Below, one piece after another: positions 29,029-39,974 of a stretch of DNA of 64,000 bases. Source of the stretch: Enterobacter sp. RHBSTW-00994 (lineage in GTDB: Bacteria > Pseudomonadota > Gammaproteobacteria > Enterobacterales > Enterobacteriaceae); the NCBI RefSeq assembly GCF_013782625.1, contig NZ_CP056199.1, positions 3,242,588 through 3,306,587 on the forward strand, read 5' to 3'. Each line of letters starts with the position of its first letter. The first letter of the stretch is position 1. Under the pieces are notes generated by a model. That model did no database searches, was not told the origin of the DNA, and saw only the letters and a list, made by a program, of their open reading frames with translations. Position numbers and translations under genes: made by a program.

Positions 29029-30228
29029 TCATTCGATGAACAGCGACTCGACCACATTGATCCAGCCGTGTTCGCTGGCGACCTCTTTCCCGTTCAGCCA
29101 GCGACGCAGCATGTTCAGCGCCATCATGGCACACACTTCCTGACGTACAGCCAAACTGTGGCGGGTAATGCTCATTTTAACCCGCAAGGCATAGGTTCCT
29201 TCAGGCGTCGCCAGCGCAAAGTTAAGATGTTCATCATCAAGCCCACCCACAGCCAGCGCCAGGCCAGCAAAATGGTTGACTCTTCGCTCGGCCGCCCAGC
29301 GTGCAGTTTGCATCAGCGTCTCTTGCTGGAACGGCACAACTTCACTGGCCAGCAGTGGGGCTACAGCCCGTGAAAGCTGCAACGCCAGCAACCCTCCCGT
29401 AAACTGCTCGCTTAAGGTCAGACTCAACTGACGCGCCTGCAAGTGGCGCGAGATCTGCGCAGGCAAACCTTCTGTTCCTTCAAAGATCAGGCTTTCTCCC
29501 GCTACGCGTTGTACTTCTGGCCACAGGGCCAGCATAGCGTCTTTTTCGGTTGCCGGGCCTGTCAGTTTCAGCTCGATGATGGGCATTGAAGAGCGATACC
29601 CCATCGACACACCAGGCGGCAGCGGCAGAGGGTCAAGGCTTTGCGCCAGGTCGCTTTCGGAACGGCCAAATGTGGTGAGTCGTAAACAAAGAGGTGGTTC
29701 AGGCAAAGTAAACCGCTCGCGCAGACGCGGCAGGATCTGCTGCTCAACCATGACTTTAAATTCGGACGGCACGCCGGGGGTGAAAAACATCACACAGCGG
29801 TTCAGCGTGACGGCGAATCCGCAGGCCGTACCAACCGGATTATCGATGAACTCAGCACTGGCAGGAATTTCTGCCTGCTTGCGGTTGCTCGGGGCCATCA
29901 CCCGGCCACGCTCAGCAAAGAACCGTTCCATCTGGGCCAGCCAGGCTTCGTGCAGAACCAGCCCTTCACCTTTCGCCGTCGCCGCAGCCAATGCGCTTAA
30001 ATCATCACTGGTGGGGCCAAGTCCGCCATTTACGATCAGGACATCAGCATGTTCACTACGCTCACGCAAAATATTGACCAGCGACTCCAGGTTGTCACCC
30101 ACGGTATTGCGGCGCGTTAACGGTAATCCCTGTTCAAAGAAAAAATCGGCTAACCAGGCGGCATTGGTATCGGTAATTTGTCCATGCAGCACTTCGTCGC
30201 CGGTGGATAACATCTCCACGTTAATCAT
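29029..30228 (-). CDS. yfaY: CinA-like protein YfaY
   Basis: The 399-residue protein belongs to the CinA family and corresponds to E. coli YfaY. The N-terminal COG1058 (MoaB/Mog-like) domain shows MLSTGDEVLHGQITDTNAAW and the NGGLGPTSDD loop, and FFTPGVPSEFKVM further on. The C-terminal half is CinA-C-like (PncC fold), but the usual active-site region is altered: where active nicotinamide-nucleotide amidases have a TAESCTGG-like motif this protein has TLSEQFTGGLL, so deamidase activity is doubtful. Active amidase in E. coli is the separate PncC. Function is therefore unknown. It is followed by yfaZ upstream on the same strand. Confidence 0.9.
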   Translation of the reverse strand: MINVEMLSTGDEVLHGQITDTNAAWLADFFFEQGLPLTRRNTVGDNLESLVNILRERSEHADVLIVNGGLGPTSDDLSALAAATAKGEGLVLHEAWLAQMERFFAERGRVMAPSNRKQAEIPASAEFIDNPVGTACGFAVTLNRCVMFFTPGVPSEFKVMVEQQILPRLRERFTLPEPPLCLRLTTFGRSESDLAQSLDPLPLPPGVSMGYRSSMPIIELKLTGPATEKDAMLALWPEVQRVAGESLIFEGTEGLPAQISRHLQARQLSLTLSEQFTGGLLALQLSRAVAPLLASEVVPFQQETLMQTARWAAERRVNHFAGLALAVGGLDDEHLNFALATPEGTYALRVKMSITRHSLAVRQEVCAMMALNMLRRWLNGKEVASEHGWINVVESLFIE

Positions 30229-30322
30229 TGTGTTCTCCCGCTTATATGGTCAAAACACTATAGCGCAATTGAATGTGGGGAGAAGAGAGAAACTGGCGCG
30301 ACAGAACGCCGCGCCGAAGAGA

Positions 30323-30865
30323 TCAGAAACCTGCGCTTACACCAACATACGGACCATCAGCCAGTGCGTTGTCACGATTACCATCTTTACCGGCGAGGTT
30401 CAGATAACGGTAACCCGCTTCAACAGTGATAGGACGCATAATCGTCCAGCGTGCTCCTGCGTTAGCTTCTTCATAGCTGTCGATACCGCTGGAGAGCGAA
30501 TCAGGAGAGTAGTAGTACTCACCGAACAGGCCGAAGCTGTCGCCGATTTTCCATTGCAGACCGCCGCCAACAGCCGCCGCGTAGCCTTCATCACCGTTAT
30601 TCGGATTGGTATAAATGCCTTTGCCACCAACCGTTGCCAGGAATGGCCCCAGTGGAATATTCAGACCCAGGCCGAGGCTAGCCGCATCACCGTCGTCATC
30701 GTTATGCGTCCAGTTACCTGTCATCGCCAGACCGGAGGTTTCCGTCCCCAGTCCAAAACCGAGGTTGGTGTAGTCCTTGCCTGCCTGACCGCTAAAAGAA
30801 ATGGCGTTAGCCGCCGCTGAAACAAACATCAGGCCACCAAGACCCAGTAATGCCACTTTTTTCAT
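30323..30865 (-). CDS. yfaZ: YfaZ family outer-membrane protein
   Basis: This 180-residue secreted protein matches E. coli YfaZ, whose function is not known. It has a clear signal peptide, MKKVALLGLGGLMFVSAAANA, cleaved after about residue 21. The mature part has alternating short hydrophobic stretches rich in Gly, Tyr and Asn and ends in an aromatic residue (YVGVSAGF), suggesting an outer-membrane beta-barrel. The start at complement 30863-30865 was preferred over an extension to 30940 because it yields the signal peptide. In E. coli and Salmonella arn/pmrD genes lie between yfaZ and menE; here only 133 bp separate them. Confidence 0.9.
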   Translation of the reverse strand: MKKVALLGLGGLMFVSAAANAISFSGQAGKDYTNLGFGLGTETSGLAMTGNWTHNDDDGDAASLGLGLNIPLGPFLATVGGKGIYTNPNNGDEGYAAAVGGGLQWKIGDSFGLFGEYYYSPDSLSSGIDSYEEANAGARWTIMRPITVEAGYRYLNLAGKDGNRDNALADGPYVGVSAGF

Positions 30866-30998
30866 TGTCGTGATCCCACACAATTTAATTAGAGATGCTC
30901 CAAAACCGCGAGATTTTAACCCGAGGCTCTCCGGGATCAAGCGCTCTGCGTGCGCCAGACAATAAGTTTGTAACGATTTGATACCACGGAAGATGTTG

Positions 30999-32360
30999 CT
31001 AGCCCTTCAGCGATGCATTCACCCACTGCTGCAATGCACGACGCGAAATCTTAATTCCCCCGTTTTTGAGTTCAGCAGGAAGGATCAGCCAGTGAACAGG
31101 CTGCTGAAAACGCGCCAGCCTGTCATTTACCCAGACCGGGAATTGCGTAATGTCCGCACCGGGTTCGCACTCCACCACAGCAACGGGACGCTGCCCAAAC
31201 TCAGCATCGTCCAGCGGGACAATAAACACCTGGCTTATCTGCGGATGCGTGGCAATAACACGCTCCAGTGTTTCTGGCTGGATCCCTTCTCCACCGCTGA
31301 AAAAGAGATTATCCATACGACCGAGGATCGTCAGCCGTCCGTCGTGAATTTCACCGCGATCGCGGGTGGCAAACCAGCCCTGCGCATTCACCAGTGGGAG
31401 CAGGACGCCATTTCGCCAGTAGCCTGCCGCCATGCTCTGTGCCCTTAGCCAGACTTCCCCTTCGACGACCCGCACATCCCTGCCTGGTAACGCGCAGCCC
31501 ACATCTGGCTCGCCATCCGCCTCTTTTGCACACACCGTCGAGGCAAACTCAGTCAGACCATAGCCACACCAGGTGCGAATGCCCTGCTCTCGCGCCTTGA
31601 GCGTCAGTTCTACCGGGATCGCTGCGCCACCCAACAGCACGGCCTTTAGCACGATGGGGTGCGGCGTATTGAGCAACCGCCAAAGCTGCGTTGGAACCAG
31701 CGACGCGTGAGTACAACCCTGCAAAGCCTGCTCCAGCGGCTGCTTTTCGCGCACGGTCAGACGCGCACCGGCCTGCAGCCAGCGCCATAAAATACCCTGA
31801 CCTGAAACGTGAAAGAGCGGCAGTGACAACAACCAGTCGTCCTCACCGCGATAGGACATCAGCGCCAGAACGCCTTTCGCACTGGCAAGATGGGCTGCAC
31901 ACGTGTGTACAGCGGCTTTTGGCAACCCGGTAGAGCCGGAAGTCAGCGTCATCGAGGCCAGGCGTTCCGGCTGCCATGCCACGCTGTAATGCCCCGGTTC
32001 TTCACGCATAACCAGCGCAGGCAGGCCGGCAAACGCCCCGTTCAGTACCAGCGAAAAACGCAATGTCATCTGAGGCAACAACACATCCAGGAGTGGATGC
32101 GGCAACTGCGGATTAACCGGTAAAACGCGCGCGCCACATTGCAGCAGAGCAAGCCACGCCAGTAGCGTTTGTGGATGGTTGTGGGCAAGCAGCATCACAC
32201 CGTCACCCTCATTCACACCCTGCGAATGAAAACCGGTGGCAAGACGATCTACACGCTCACACAACTGCTGCCAGTTAAGCGACTCATCATCCAGGCGCAG
32301 CGCTGGCTGAGAGGCAAAATGCGCGCACCAGTGCCGCCACGGCCAGTCGGGAAAACTCAT
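30999..32360 (-). CDS. menE: o-Succinylbenzoate-CoA ligase MenE
   Basis: MenE activates o-succinylbenzoate with ATP and CoA to o-succinylbenzoyl-CoA, the substrate of MenB, in menaquinone synthesis. The 453-residue ANL-superfamily enzyme has the phosphate loop [17 protein letters not shown] (about residues 137-153), the adenine-site motif [12 protein letters not shown] and the hinge [19 protein letters not shown]. The late lysine that orients the acyl-adenylate is probably in [13 protein letters not shown]. The ATG overlaps the menC stop by 4 bp. It is the last gene of menFDHBCE; yfaZ is next on the same strand. Confidence 0.96.
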   Translation of the reverse strand: MSFPDWPWRHWCAHFASQPALRLDDESLNWQQLCERVDRLATGFHSQGVNEGDGVMLLAHNHPQTLLAWLALLQCGARVLPVNPQLPHPLLDVLLPQMTLRFSLVLNGAFAGLPALVMREEPGHYSVAWQPERLASMTLTSGSTGLPKAAVHTCAAHLASAKGVLALMSYRGEDDWLLSLPLFHVSGQGILWRWLQAGARLTVREKQPLEQALQGCTHASLVPTQLWRLLNTPHPIVLKAVLLGGAAIPVELTLKAREQGIRTWCGYGLTEFASTVCAKEADGEPDVGCALPGRDVRVVEGEVWLRAQSMAAGYWRNGVLLPLVNAQGWFATRDRGEIHDGRLTILGRMDNLFFSGGEGIQPETLERVIATHPQISQVFIVPLDDAEFGQRPVAVVECEPGADITQFPVWVNDRLARFQQPVHWLILPAELKNGGIKISRRALQQWVNASLKG

Positions 32361-33322
32361 CGCAATGGCTCCAGCGCCTCAATACCCAGACATGGAAGCG
32401 AACTCCCCGGCCATTGACGAATGAGCTGCGCCTGCATCAGATTCAGCGTATCCAGCCCTGGTGTGGTATTTGGCGTTAACCAGGCGGCAATGCGCGCCAG
32501 CTGCGTCAGGCCAAGACTGGATTCAATGGATGAACTGATGACGGCCGTCAGACCGCAAGCGCGCGCAGAAAGGACCTGTTCGCGGATCTTTTCCAGGCTC
32601 CCCGTCAACGTTGGTTTGATGACCACCGCACTGACGCCCGGCTCAGCATCAAACCGGAAATCCGCTTCACGCAGGCTCTCGTCCCAGGCGATAGCAATTC
32701 CGGTTTCCTGGGCGAAAGCACGCGAATCATCACGGGTTTTACAGGGTTCTTCCAGAAACGCAATGCGGTTGCGCCAGGCCGGATTGACGTATTTCGCAAA
32801 TTGCTGTGCTTTCAGCGGGGTCCATGCGCGGTTGGCATCCAGACGCAGGTGAAGATCAGGAATCGCTTCCAGCAGCAGGTTTACCACCATCCCGTCACGA
32901 ACGGCCTCATACAACCCGACTTTGATCTTCGCCACTTTCTCACCTGGCATGGCGGAAAGCAGTGCGAAGAGTTCATCCGGATCACCGGTACACAATGGCG
33001 CAGCATGATAATTCGCCTCAGCAGGCAAACTGCCGCTCAGTTCTGCCAGAGCGCAGCTGATCCCGAACGCTGCCGACGGGATATCGGGCAACGAAGGGTT
33101 GGCCCCATCTCGCCAGGCATCCACCCATGACATCAATGCCGTCTGAGCATCATCCATCGACTCCTGGCTGAACCCCGGAAGTGGCGAAATCTCGCCCCAT
33201 CCATTCCGTTCACCTTGCTGCAAATGAACGAAAAGCCCCTCACGGGTTTTTAACCGCCGTTCACGCAGCACCACGCCCGCGTCCATCGGTATCTGCCAAC
33301 GGTAAACCTGCGCGCCACGCAT
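32357..33322 (-). CDS. menC: o-Succinylbenzoate synthase MenC
   Basis: MenC dehydrates SHCHC to o-succinylbenzoate in menaquinone synthesis. The 321-residue enolase-superfamily protein has the catalytic KIKVG with Lys134, the Mg ligands Asp162 (LRLDANRAW), Glu191 (FLEEP) and Asp214 (AWDESL), and the second lysine 236 in VVIKPTL. All numbers are one higher than in the 320-residue E. coli enzyme. The start codon shares one base with the menB stop (TAATG), and the end overlaps menE by 4 bp, so translation of menB, menC and menE is coupled. Confidence 0.96.
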   Translation of the reverse strand: MRGAQVYRWQIPMDAGVVLRERRLKTREGLFVHLQQGERNGWGEISPLPGFSQESMDDAQTALMSWVDAWRDGANPSLPDIPSAAFGISCALAELSGSLPAEANYHAAPLCTGDPDELFALLSAMPGEKVAKIKVGLYEAVRDGMVVNLLLEAIPDLHLRLDANRAWTPLKAQQFAKYVNPAWRNRIAFLEEPCKTRDDSRAFAQETGIAIAWDESLREADFRFDAEPGVSAVVIKPTLTGSLEKIREQVLSARACGLTAVISSSIESSLGLTQLARIAAWLTPNTTPGLDTLNLMQAQLIRQWPGSSLPCLGIEALEPLR

Positions 33323-34179
33323 TATGGGTTCCGTTTGTATTTGCTGAAGTCTGGCTGGCGTTTTTCGTTAAACGCGTTGCGCCCTTCCTGACCTTCTTCG
33401 GTCATGTAGAACAGCATTGTGGCGTTACCGGCCAGCTCTTGCAGACCCGCCTGACCATCGCAGTCGGCATTCAGTGCAGCTTTCAGGCAGCGCAGTGCCA
33501 TCGGGCTGTTTTGCAGCATTTCGCGACACCAGCGGACGGTCTCTTTTTCGAGGTCGGCAATAGGCACAACGGTGTTGACCAGGCCCATATCCAGCGCTTC
33601 TTTGGCATTGTACTGACGGCACAGGAACCAGATTTCGCGCGCTTTTTTCTGGCCGACAATACGCGCCATGTAGGATGCCCCCCAGCCGCCATCGAAGGAG
33701 CCGACTTTCGGGCCCGTCTGGCCAAAAATGGCGTTCTCAGCTGCGATAGTCAGGTCACACATCATATGGAGCACATGACCGCCACCGATGGAGAAACCTG
33801 CGACCATTGCGACAACCGGTTTCGGACAGGTGCGGATCTGGCGCTGGAAATCGAGCACGTTCAGGTGATGTGTACCCGCATCATCCTGGTATCCGCCGTA
33901 GTCGCCGCGGACTTTCTGATCGCCACCGGCGCAGAACGCTTTTTCACCTTCACCAGTCAGCACGATCACACCGATATTGTCGTCATAGCGCGCATCTGCC
34001 AGCGCCTGGATCATCTCTTTCACGGTCAGTGGACGGAAAGCGTTACGCACCTGCGGACGGTTGATGGTGATTTTAGCAATGCCGTCAGCGGATTTATGGT
34101 AGCGAATGTCGGTGTAACCTTCGGAGCAGTCTTGCCATTCAACCGGTGCATAGAGCATGTGTTCATCAGGATAGATCAT
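33322..34179 (-). CDS. menB: 1,4-Dihydroxy-2-naphthoyl-CoA synthase MenB
   Basis: MenB cyclises o-succinylbenzoyl-CoA to 1,4-dihydroxy-2-naphthoyl-CoA, forming the naphthoquinone ring of menaquinone. The 285-residue crotonase-family enzyme has the oxyanion-hole segments [19 protein letters not shown] and [18 protein letters not shown], and the [20 protein letters not shown] stretch that distinguishes MenB from other crotonases. The C-terminal [10 protein letters not shown] is typical. It overlaps menH by 4 bp upstream and menC by 1 bp downstream. Confidence 0.97.
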   Translation of the reverse strand: MIYPDEHMLYAPVEWQDCSEGYTDIRYHKSADGIAKITINRPQVRNAFRPLTVKEMIQALADARYDDNIGVIVLTGEGEKAFCAGGDQKVRGDYGGYQDDAGTHHLNVLDFQRQIRTCPKPVVAMVAGFSIGGGHVLHMMCDLTIAAENAIFGQTGPKVGSFDGGWGASYMARIVGQKKAREIWFLCRQYNAKEALDMGLVNTVVPIADLEKETVRWCREMLQNSPMALRCLKAALNADCDGQAGLQELAGNATMLFYMTEEGQEGRNAFNEKRQPDFSKYKRNP

Positions 34180-34952
34180 TGAGAGTCCTTTATTCGAAGA
34201 CGCAGTATCTGAGCCAGACTCGCGGCAACCGCGTCCGGGTTTTCCCGGTGGGCGTTGTGTCCGGCATTAGGGATCACATGGCATTCGGTGTTCAGTTCCG
34301 CCGCAATGGCTGCGAACTTTTCATCACGTTCACCATATAAATAGTAAAAAGGAAAATTGCGCGCGCTGAGCGGCATACGAAGATCGGGCTGGACAGCAAG
34401 CGAAGTGGCCAGGAGCATATCCGCCAGATGCATGCCGTGGTTCTGGCTACGCAGGGCGACCAGACCTGTGCGTTGGGCATCCGTCAGGGAGGCAAAAACG
34501 GGCTGGTGATACCAGTCGGTAAAAACCTTATCCAGCGGCTCGGAGCGAAAACGTGTCGCCCAGGCCATATCGGACCGGTATCTCGCCTCACGTTCATCAG
34601 GGTTCTGTAGACCAGGATGCCCGCCTTCAACGATCAGTCCGCGCAGCCCTGCTGGTTGCTGGCAGGCATGAAACATCGCAATGCGCCCGCCGAGAGAGTA
34701 CCCCACCAGCCAGTAATTAAGTATGTTGTAACTAAGAAGGGTTCTGGTCAGCAAATCGTTGACCCCATCGAACCCGTTGACGGAAATACCCGCCGAACCG
34801 CCGTGTCCCGGCAGATCAAGATATAAACAGCGGTTATCGCTGAGCGTCTCTCCGATAGTCTGCCATTCGCGACAATCACCGGAAAAACCGTGCAAAAAAA
34901 CAAGCCAGGGAACGCCTGGTTTTCCGGCCTGTTTCACACCTGCAAGGATCAC
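34176..34952 (-). CDS. menH: SHCHC synthase MenH
   Basis: MenH eliminates pyruvate from SEPHCHC to give SHCHC, the step between MenD and MenC. The 258-residue alpha/beta hydrolase has the oxyanion loop [11 protein letters not shown], the nucleophile elbow GYSLGG with Ser86, Asp210 in GERDEKF and His232 in [10 protein letters not shown], so the Ser-Asp-His triad is complete. It is about six residues longer than E. coli MenH at the C-terminus. It overlaps menD by 4 bp and menB by 4 bp. Confidence 0.95.
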   Translation of the reverse strand: MILAGVKQAGKPGVPWLVFLHGFSGDCREWQTIGETLSDNRCLYLDLPGHGGSAGISVNGFDGVNDLLTRTLLSYNILNYWLVGYSLGGRIAMFHACQQPAGLRGLIVEGGHPGLQNPDEREARYRSDMAWATRFRSEPLDKVFTDWYHQPVFASLTDAQRTGLVALRSQNHGMHLADMLLATSLAVQPDLRMPLSARNFPFYYLYGERDEKFAAIAAELNTECHVIPNAGHNAHRENPDAVAASLAQILRLRIKDSQ

Positions 34953-36619
34953 AGTTGGCTTACCTGTGCCAGCAGATTTTGCAAACGCTGAGCGCCATCA
35001 GCGTCGTCCACCACCAGCTCGATAAGCGTTGCGCCCGGCTGTCTCCAGGCCTTGTTCAGCGCCGCGTCCAGTTCATCCCAGTTTTCAGGCCGCTGATACT
35101 TAAGGCTGAACATGGCCGCCGCATGCTCAAACTGCACGTTTTGCGGCATCAGATAGAAACGCTCACGTTCGCTTTGTGGCGTTGGCAGTAAGGAGAAGAT
35201 CTGTCCACCATTGTTATTAACCACAATCAATACAAAAGGCGCGGATACCTGCCGCAATAACGCCAGCGCGTTGAGGTCGTACAGGGCAGATAAATCCCCC
35301 ACGATCGCCAGCGTGGATTTAGCACTGGCACGTTGTACGCCCGCAGCCGTTGAGATCAATCCATCAATGCCACTTGCCCCCCGGTTACTGTAAACCGGGT
35401 ATCCCGCAGGCAGCTTCGAGAACGCATCAATCAAACGTACGACCAGGCTGTTACCCACAAACAGCTGGCCCTGCTCAGGCAGATACTGATAAATCCGGTG
35501 CGCCAGTTCCGCTTCACCAAATCCTTCACACTGCTGTTGAGTGAGTTCCCATGCCCGGCCTGAAAGCGCGGGGATCGCCGTAGCCCAGGGTTTGCGTTTT
35601 TCTGCCGGATGCAATTCCAGCCAGGTTTCAATCTCGCTGACCAGACGACGCCCACGATGATGAGCCGGGTCAAGCCGGCCTTCCAGCGGGTCCACCAGCC
35701 AGTACTCTTCGGGTGTGCATGTCGCCTGCCACTGAAGAACCCGTTTCCCCGTCAGACTGGAGCCAATCTGTACCACAATTTGCGCCTGCGCGAGTTCAGT
35801 CACGGCTTTTGCATTCCCCAGCCAGAGGTCGGCACAGGGGAGCGGTTGTCCGGTTTGCGAGAGTACATCACCGATCAGCGGCCAGCCGAGCATTTGCGCC
35901 CATTCAGCCACGCGTTTACCTTCTGAGGCACTCATTCTCCCGGCAACGACGACACCGCGCTTTTGTCGCCAGAAGAACCAGTCGCGCTGCTTTGCACTTT
36001 CCAGATGGGTTTGCGCGCGTAGCCACGGCGTTTCACTGTGCCACCAGTCACCAAGCGACTGCTGCCACTCAAGCCCGGTATCGTCCAGTTCACCGTATAA
36101 CGGCTCGGCAAACGGGCAATTAATATGTAATGCCCCGCTGCGTTGCGAGGCCATTGCCTGATCGAGAGTCGACACCAGCCAGCTTGCCGGAATATCCTGC
36201 GTCGGACGAGGTAAAGAGAGGGTCTGCGACGGATGAGAAGCAAATATTCCCGGCTGGCGAATAGCCTGATTTGCCCCACAGTCGATCAGTTCTGGCGGGC
36301 GATCGGCGGTCAACAGAACCAGTTTTTCACCGGTCAACCCGGCTTCAATCAGCGCCGGATAGAGATTCGCCACCGCCGTACCCGACGTAACAATCACTGC
36401 GACGGGCGCTTGGCTGACTTTCGCCAGCCCCAGGGCCAGATGGCCTAATCCACGCTCATCAAAATGGGTGTGATGAATAAATGCCCGGTTTTCAGCCGCC
36501 GCAAGCGTAAGCGGAGTTGAACGGGAGCCCGGTGCAATACACACGTGCCTGACGCCATGGCGAGTCAGGGCTTCAAGGATCACCGCCGCCCAGCGTCGGT
36601 TAAAAGAACTTACTGACAT
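34949..36619 (-). CDS. menD: SEPHCHC synthase MenD
   Basis: MenD is the thiamine-diphosphate enzyme that joins 2-oxoglutarate and isochorismate to SEPHCHC, the first committed step to menaquinone. The 556-residue protein shows [17 protein letters not shown], catalytic Glu55 in [11 protein letters not shown] and the ThDP/Mg signature [15 protein letters not shown] with the later [14 protein letters not shown]. The ATG at complement 36617-36619 gives [10 protein letters not shown] as in E. coli; a TTG six codons upstream keeps the frame open but is less likely. It lies 88 bp after menF. Confidence 0.96.
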   Translation of the reverse strand: MSVSSFNRRWAAVILEALTRHGVRHVCIAPGSRSTPLTLAAAENRAFIHHTHFDERGLGHLALGLAKVSQAPVAVIVTSGTAVANLYPALIEAGLTGEKLVLLTADRPPELIDCGANQAIRQPGIFASHPSQTLSLPRPTQDIPASWLVSTLDQAMASQRSGALHINCPFAEPLYGELDDTGLEWQQSLGDWWHSETPWLRAQTHLESAKQRDWFFWRQKRGVVVAGRMSASEGKRVAEWAQMLGWPLIGDVLSQTGQPLPCADLWLGNAKAVTELAQAQIVVQIGSSLTGKRVLQWQATCTPEEYWLVDPLEGRLDPAHHRGRRLVSEIETWLELHPAEKRKPWATAIPALSGRAWELTQQQCEGFGEAELAHRIYQYLPEQGQLFVGNSLVVRLIDAFSKLPAGYPVYSNRGASGIDGLISTAAGVQRASAKSTLAIVGDLSALYDLNALALLRQVSAPFVLIVVNNNGGQIFSLLPTPQSERERFYLMPQNVQFEHAAAMFSLKYQRPENWDELDAALNKAWRQPGATLIELVVDDADGAQRLQNLLAQVSQL

Positions 36620-36707
36620 GATATTGTCCGGTATCAATAATGCGACACAGTATAAATAATAGGAAAAGATAGAATTTTGATATGAATCGGGAATGTGCGA
36701 CTCAGTC

Positions 36708-38003
36708 TTAATCCCTAAGGAGCAGAGTGCGCAACCCTGCGGCTTTATTTTCTATCTCCAGCCACTCCTGTTCAGGGTCAGAGCCACTGACAATCCCGGC
36801 GCCTGCATACAGCCGTAATGAAGCGTCGTTGATACGGGCCGAGCGTAGCGCCACGCAAAACTCACTCTGCTCCAGCGATAAATATCCGGCAGATCCGGCA
36901 TACCACTCTCTGTCGAACGGTTCATTGTTTTGAATAAAATCGCGGGCGGCCTGTCGCGGCAAACCGGCAACCGCAGCAGTCGGTTGCAACACATGCAGGT
37001 ATTGAGCATCATCCGCTTGTTTTAGTGCTGTCCAGATACAACGGCGCAAATGCTGCACTTTGCGCAGACGAACAATTTGCGCGGGCAGCACTTCCAGCGT
37101 CTGTGTATGGTGCTGCAGGCGCTGACAGATATCCTCGACCACCAGCATATTCTCCCGTTGATTCTTATCATCATTCATCAACCATGAGCCTAACTGCTGC
37201 GCCTGTTTATCATCAGTGTGGCTGGCTACCGTACCTGCCAACGCCTCTGTTCGTAAAAGCGTACCGCGCCGACGCCACAGGCGCTCAGGCGTGGAACCGA
37301 GAAAGGCATTGTTGGCATCAAATACCATGCAGAAATGATAGCAATGTAGATTCAGTGCCCGGCTGGCCGCCATCAATGAAACGGCATTAACCGATTGATT
37401 AAATTGCAGATCAGTCGCTCTGGCAAGAACAACTTTTTCAAATGCGCCACGGGAGATGGTCGCCGTTGCGTGGCGGACAAGACGCAGCCATTCTGGCCTT
37501 GCAGGCAGTTGCGTCTCGCTGAGTACCTGGGCTGCAAGCGCGTCAATTGGCCTGGCGTCAGACAATGTTTGCAAAAAGTCCTGTGCACGCCGGGCATCAT
37601 CCTGGAGTGACTGCTCACTCCATAACTGCAGACGTAGCGTGGCGATCCCGGCATGGCGCAGCCATAGCAAACGCGGTAAAAATAAACTGCCCTGCTCTGG
37701 ATTAAACGCATTCAGTCCGCAAATACGGGTGTCGTCACTCGTACCAGAGATGTGCAAAAACTGCCAGGCAGACGCCAGAGAAGAAAAGTGCATGACAGCA
37801 CCCAGCGCCGCGAGCTCTTCATCGCCACTACGCTGTTGCCAGTAGAATTGAGGGTAGCAAACCTGAGCACCCAGCCAGGCCAGCGGATCGAAAGCATCGT
37901 TTAACGGGAAAGAGACGTCGAAATGGCGTAAACCGGGTGTAGCCGGAATATCTTGCGCAAGCTGGTTACGCAGACGTTCCAGCGCAATGGAAATCGAATG
38001 CAC
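36708..38003 (-). CDS. menF: Isochorismate synthase MenF
   Basis: MenF isomerises chorismate to isochorismate for menaquinone synthesis. The 431-residue protein has the C-terminal chorismate-utilising domain (about 170-431), with [53 protein letters not shown] and [18 protein letters not shown], and the end [21 protein letters not shown] that includes Mg-binding glutamates. The start is GTG (complement of 38001-38003), giving [10 protein letters not shown]. coli menF is also annotated with a non-ATG start. It is the first gene of menFDHBCE. Confidence 0.94.
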   Translation of the reverse strand: MHSISIALERLRNQLAQDIPATPGLRHFDVSFPLNDAFDPLAWLGAQVCYPQFYWQQRSGDEELAALGAVMHFSSLASAWQFLHISGTSDDTRICGLNAFNPEQGSLFLPRLLWLRHAGIATLRLQLWSEQSLQDDARRAQDFLQTLSDARPIDALAAQVLSETQLPARPEWLRLVRHATATISRGAFEKVVLARATDLQFNQSVNAVSLMAASRALNLHCYHFCMVFDANNAFLGSTPERLWRRRGTLLRTEALAGTVASHTDDKQAQQLGSWLMNDDKNQRENMLVVEDICQRLQHHTQTLEVLPAQIVRLRKVQHLRRCIWTALKQADDAQYLHVLQPTAAVAGLPRQAARDFIQNNEPFDREWYAGSAGYLSLEQSEFCVALRSARINDASLRLYAGAGIVSGSDPEQEWLEIENKAAGLRTLLLRD

Positions 38004-38099
38004 GCGAACCTCTCCCTGTTAAAACCTCGCATTATACGGGGTACTGACGATAAATAGCAGTACCCACGTATAGGGAGTGGTTAACCGTTTAAAGCAGTG

Positions 38100-38405
38100 T
38101 TAACGACGGGCTAGCAGCAACCCCAGCACCAACCCTACGGCAGCACCCGCGCCAATGCCTTGCCAGGGTTTTTCGTGCACATAGTCATCGGCACGGTAAA
38201 CCGCTCTTTTTGCACGGTAGTAAGTGGTATCAGAAGCCTGACTGACGCGATTTTTGACTTCATGCAACGCCTTCTCTGCACGTGCTTTCAGTTCAATGTA
38301 TTTTTGATCGGCGGGATCGCCTGAAGAACGTAACACCTCTTCCAGCGTTTCGCTCAGCAGAGCCAGATCGTCATCAATACGGGTATCCCAGGATTGAAAA
38401 GACAT
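38100..38405 (-). CDS. elaB: ElaB, tail-anchored ribosome-associated membrane protein
   Basis: ElaB belongs to the YqjD/ElaB/YgaM (DUF883) family of stationary-phase proteins, which E. coli work places at the inner membrane with ribosome binding and stress resistance. The 101-residue chain is mostly alpha-helical and charged, with a likely coiled coil through residues 10-60. It ends in one C-terminal membrane segment GIGAGAAVGLVLGLLLARR. The start at complement 38403-38405 has GGAG seven bases upstream; an upstream in-frame ATG at 38417 overlaps that site and is not favoured. Confidence 0.92.
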   Translation of the reverse strand: MSFQSWDTRIDDDLALLSETLEEVLRSSGDPADQKYIELKARAEKALHEVKNRVSQASDTTYYRAKRAVYRADDYVHEKPWQGIGAGAAVGLVLGLLLARR

Positions 38406-38458
38406 ATTTTTCTCCATGTTAGTACACCAGTTCGCTAACTATAGACAACGACACCCCA

Positions 38459-38920
38459 TCACGCCTGCTTCACTTCACGCGCCATCCCGATATGTGGAAT
38501 GCCATCTTCATCGTACACATCGGTTACGGGAGCAAACCCAAAGTGGGCATAGAAGGACTGAAGATGAGCCTGGGCCCCCAGGTATAATGCCTTGTCTGGC
38601 CACTGTTTTTCACATGATGCCAGCGTTTGCTCCATCAGCCGATAACCGAGTTTTTCACCACGGACCTGGCCGCTGACAATGACACGCCCAATCACGACCG
38701 GCTCAAAATCATCGTCACTTTTCAGAATCCTCGCATACGCCACCAGCTCATCATCCTTCCAGCCGAGGATATGCCTGTTCTCCCCCACCAGATCATCACC
38801 ATCGATGTCCTGATACGGGCAGGTTTGTTCAACCACAAACACTTCACAGCGTAATTTCAGTAAGGCGTACAGCGAATGAATATTCAGCTCACTATGGTGT
38901 AAATCTTGCCACTGGATCAT
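38459..38920 (-). CDS. elaA: GNAT-family acetyltransferase ElaA
   Basis: This 153-residue protein has the GCN5-related N-acetyltransferase fold: beta-strand [21 protein letters not shown] holds the acetyl-CoA pyrophosphate loop (R-G-E-K-L-G), preceded by [19 protein letters not shown] and followed by [17 protein letters not shown]. It matches E. coli ElaA, whose substrate is not established. The start at complement 38918-38920 has AAGGAG eight bases upstream; the frame is open nine codons further but the ribosome-binding site favours this ATG. It is divergent from rbn. Confidence 0.92.
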   Translation of the reverse strand: MIQWQDLHHSELNIHSLYALLKLRCEVFVVEQTCPYQDIDGDDLVGENRHILGWKDDELVAYARILKSDDDFEPVVIGRVIVSGQVRGEKLGYRLMEQTLASCEKQWPDKALYLGAQAHLQSFYAHFGFAPVTDVYDEDGIPHIGMAREVKQA

Positions 38921-38992
38921 GTCAGACTCCTTATTAGGGTTCATCACGTTATACTAAACACTTTCTCATTCGGCAAAGAGCCAGACTGCGTT

Positions 38993-39910
38993 ATGGAACT
39001 GATTTTTCTGGGTACGTCCGCCGGCGTGCCAACACGATCACGAAATGTGACCGCCATTCTGCTGGATTTGCAGCACCCGACCCGTAGTGGGCTGTGGTTG
39101 TTTGATTGTGGCGAAGGCACGCAGCACCAGTTGCTCCGTACCGCCTATCATCCCGGCAAACTGGATAAAATTTTTATTACGCATTTGCACGGTGATCATC
39201 TGTTTGGCTTGCCCGGCCTGCTGTGCAGTCGTTCGATGGCGGGCATTGCTAACCCTGTCACAATCTACGGCCCGGCGGGTATACGCGAGTTTGTCGAAAC
39301 CACTCTGCGTTTGAGCGGTTCCTGGACCGATTATCCCCTGGAAGTGGTTGAAATTAACGAAGGGCTGGTGTGTGAAGATGCGCTTTATACCGTCACAGCA
39401 CAGCAGCTTAACCATCCTGTTGAGTGCTATGGTTATCGCATTGAAGAACAGGATAAGCCAGGCACACTGGATGCTGCTGCATTGATTGCCGATGGCGTGA
39501 AACCAGGGCCGCTATTCCAGCGCCTGAAGCAAGGTGAAACCATAACGCTGGAGGATGGCCGTCGCATCAGCGGTCTGGATTATCTGTCTGCCCCTCAGCC
39601 AGGCAAAAAACTGGCTATTTTTGGCGACACAGCACCTTGTCCTTCAGCCCTGACGCTGGCACAAGGCGTGGATCTGATGGTACATGAAGCCACGCTCGAA
39701 GCCGCGATGGAAGAAAAAGCGAATAGTCGTGGCCACAGCTCTACACGCCAGGCAGCCAGCCTTGCCCGCGAAGCTAACGTCAGGAAACTGATGATCACGC
39801 ATGTCAGCTCACGCTACGATGCCCAGGGCTGTGCAGGCCTGCTGGCCGAGTGCCGTGAGGTGTTTTCCCAATCAGAGCTCGCCGAAGATTTCACTCAGGT
39901 CAGCGTTTAA
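38993..39910 (+). CDS. rbn: Ribonuclease BN / RNase Z homologue (ElaC)
   Basis: Rbn is a zinc-dependent metallo-beta-lactamase-fold nuclease that matures tRNA 3' ends and, in E. coli, has both endo- and exonuclease activity. The 305-residue protein has [13 protein letters not shown] at the N-terminus, the metal-binding motif [17 protein letters not shown], later ligands in IFGDTAPC and ITHVSSRY, and [12 protein letters not shown] typical of RNase Z. The start at 38993 aligns with E. coli; ORF sequence upstream would run into the elaA promoter. cheV follows on the same strand after 64 bp. Confidence 0.94.
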   Translation: MELIFLGTSAGVPTRSRNVTAILLDLQHPTRSGLWLFDCGEGTQHQLLRTAYHPGKLDKIFITHLHGDHLFGLPGLLCSRSMAGIANPVTIYGPAGIREFVETTLRLSGSWTDYPLEVVEINEGLVCEDALYTVTAQQLNHPVECYGYRIEEQDKPGTLDAAALIADGVKPGPLFQRLKQGETITLEDGRRISGLDYLSAPQPGKKLAIFGDTAPCPSALTLAQGVDLMVHEATLEAAMEEKANSRGHSSTRQAASLAREANVRKLMITHVSSRYDAQGCAGLLAECREVFSQSELAEDFTQVSV

Positions 39911-39913
39911 CCC

Positions 39914-39940
39914 TTCACTTTTCCCTCAGGATGCCGATAA
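39914..39940 (+). promoter_or_regulatory. Sigma-28 (FliA)-type promoter of cheV
   Basis: A perfect flagellar -10 element GCCGATAA (39933-39940) is preceded at exactly 11 bp by TTCACTTT (39914-39921), a partial match (5 of 8) to the -35 TAAAGTTT. It lies 35 bp before the cheV ATG. In Salmonella cheV is reported as a class 3 flagellar gene, which agrees. Confidence 0.75.
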
Positions 39941-39974
39941 CGATTAAAAGGCCAGCATTTCACTTGAGGGTAAA

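Noticed and set aside
29576..30820. 414-codon plus-strand frame spanning the complement of yfaY and yfaZ
   Set aside because: It crosses two well-supported genes and their gap, has no ribosome-binding site, and has no coherent domain.
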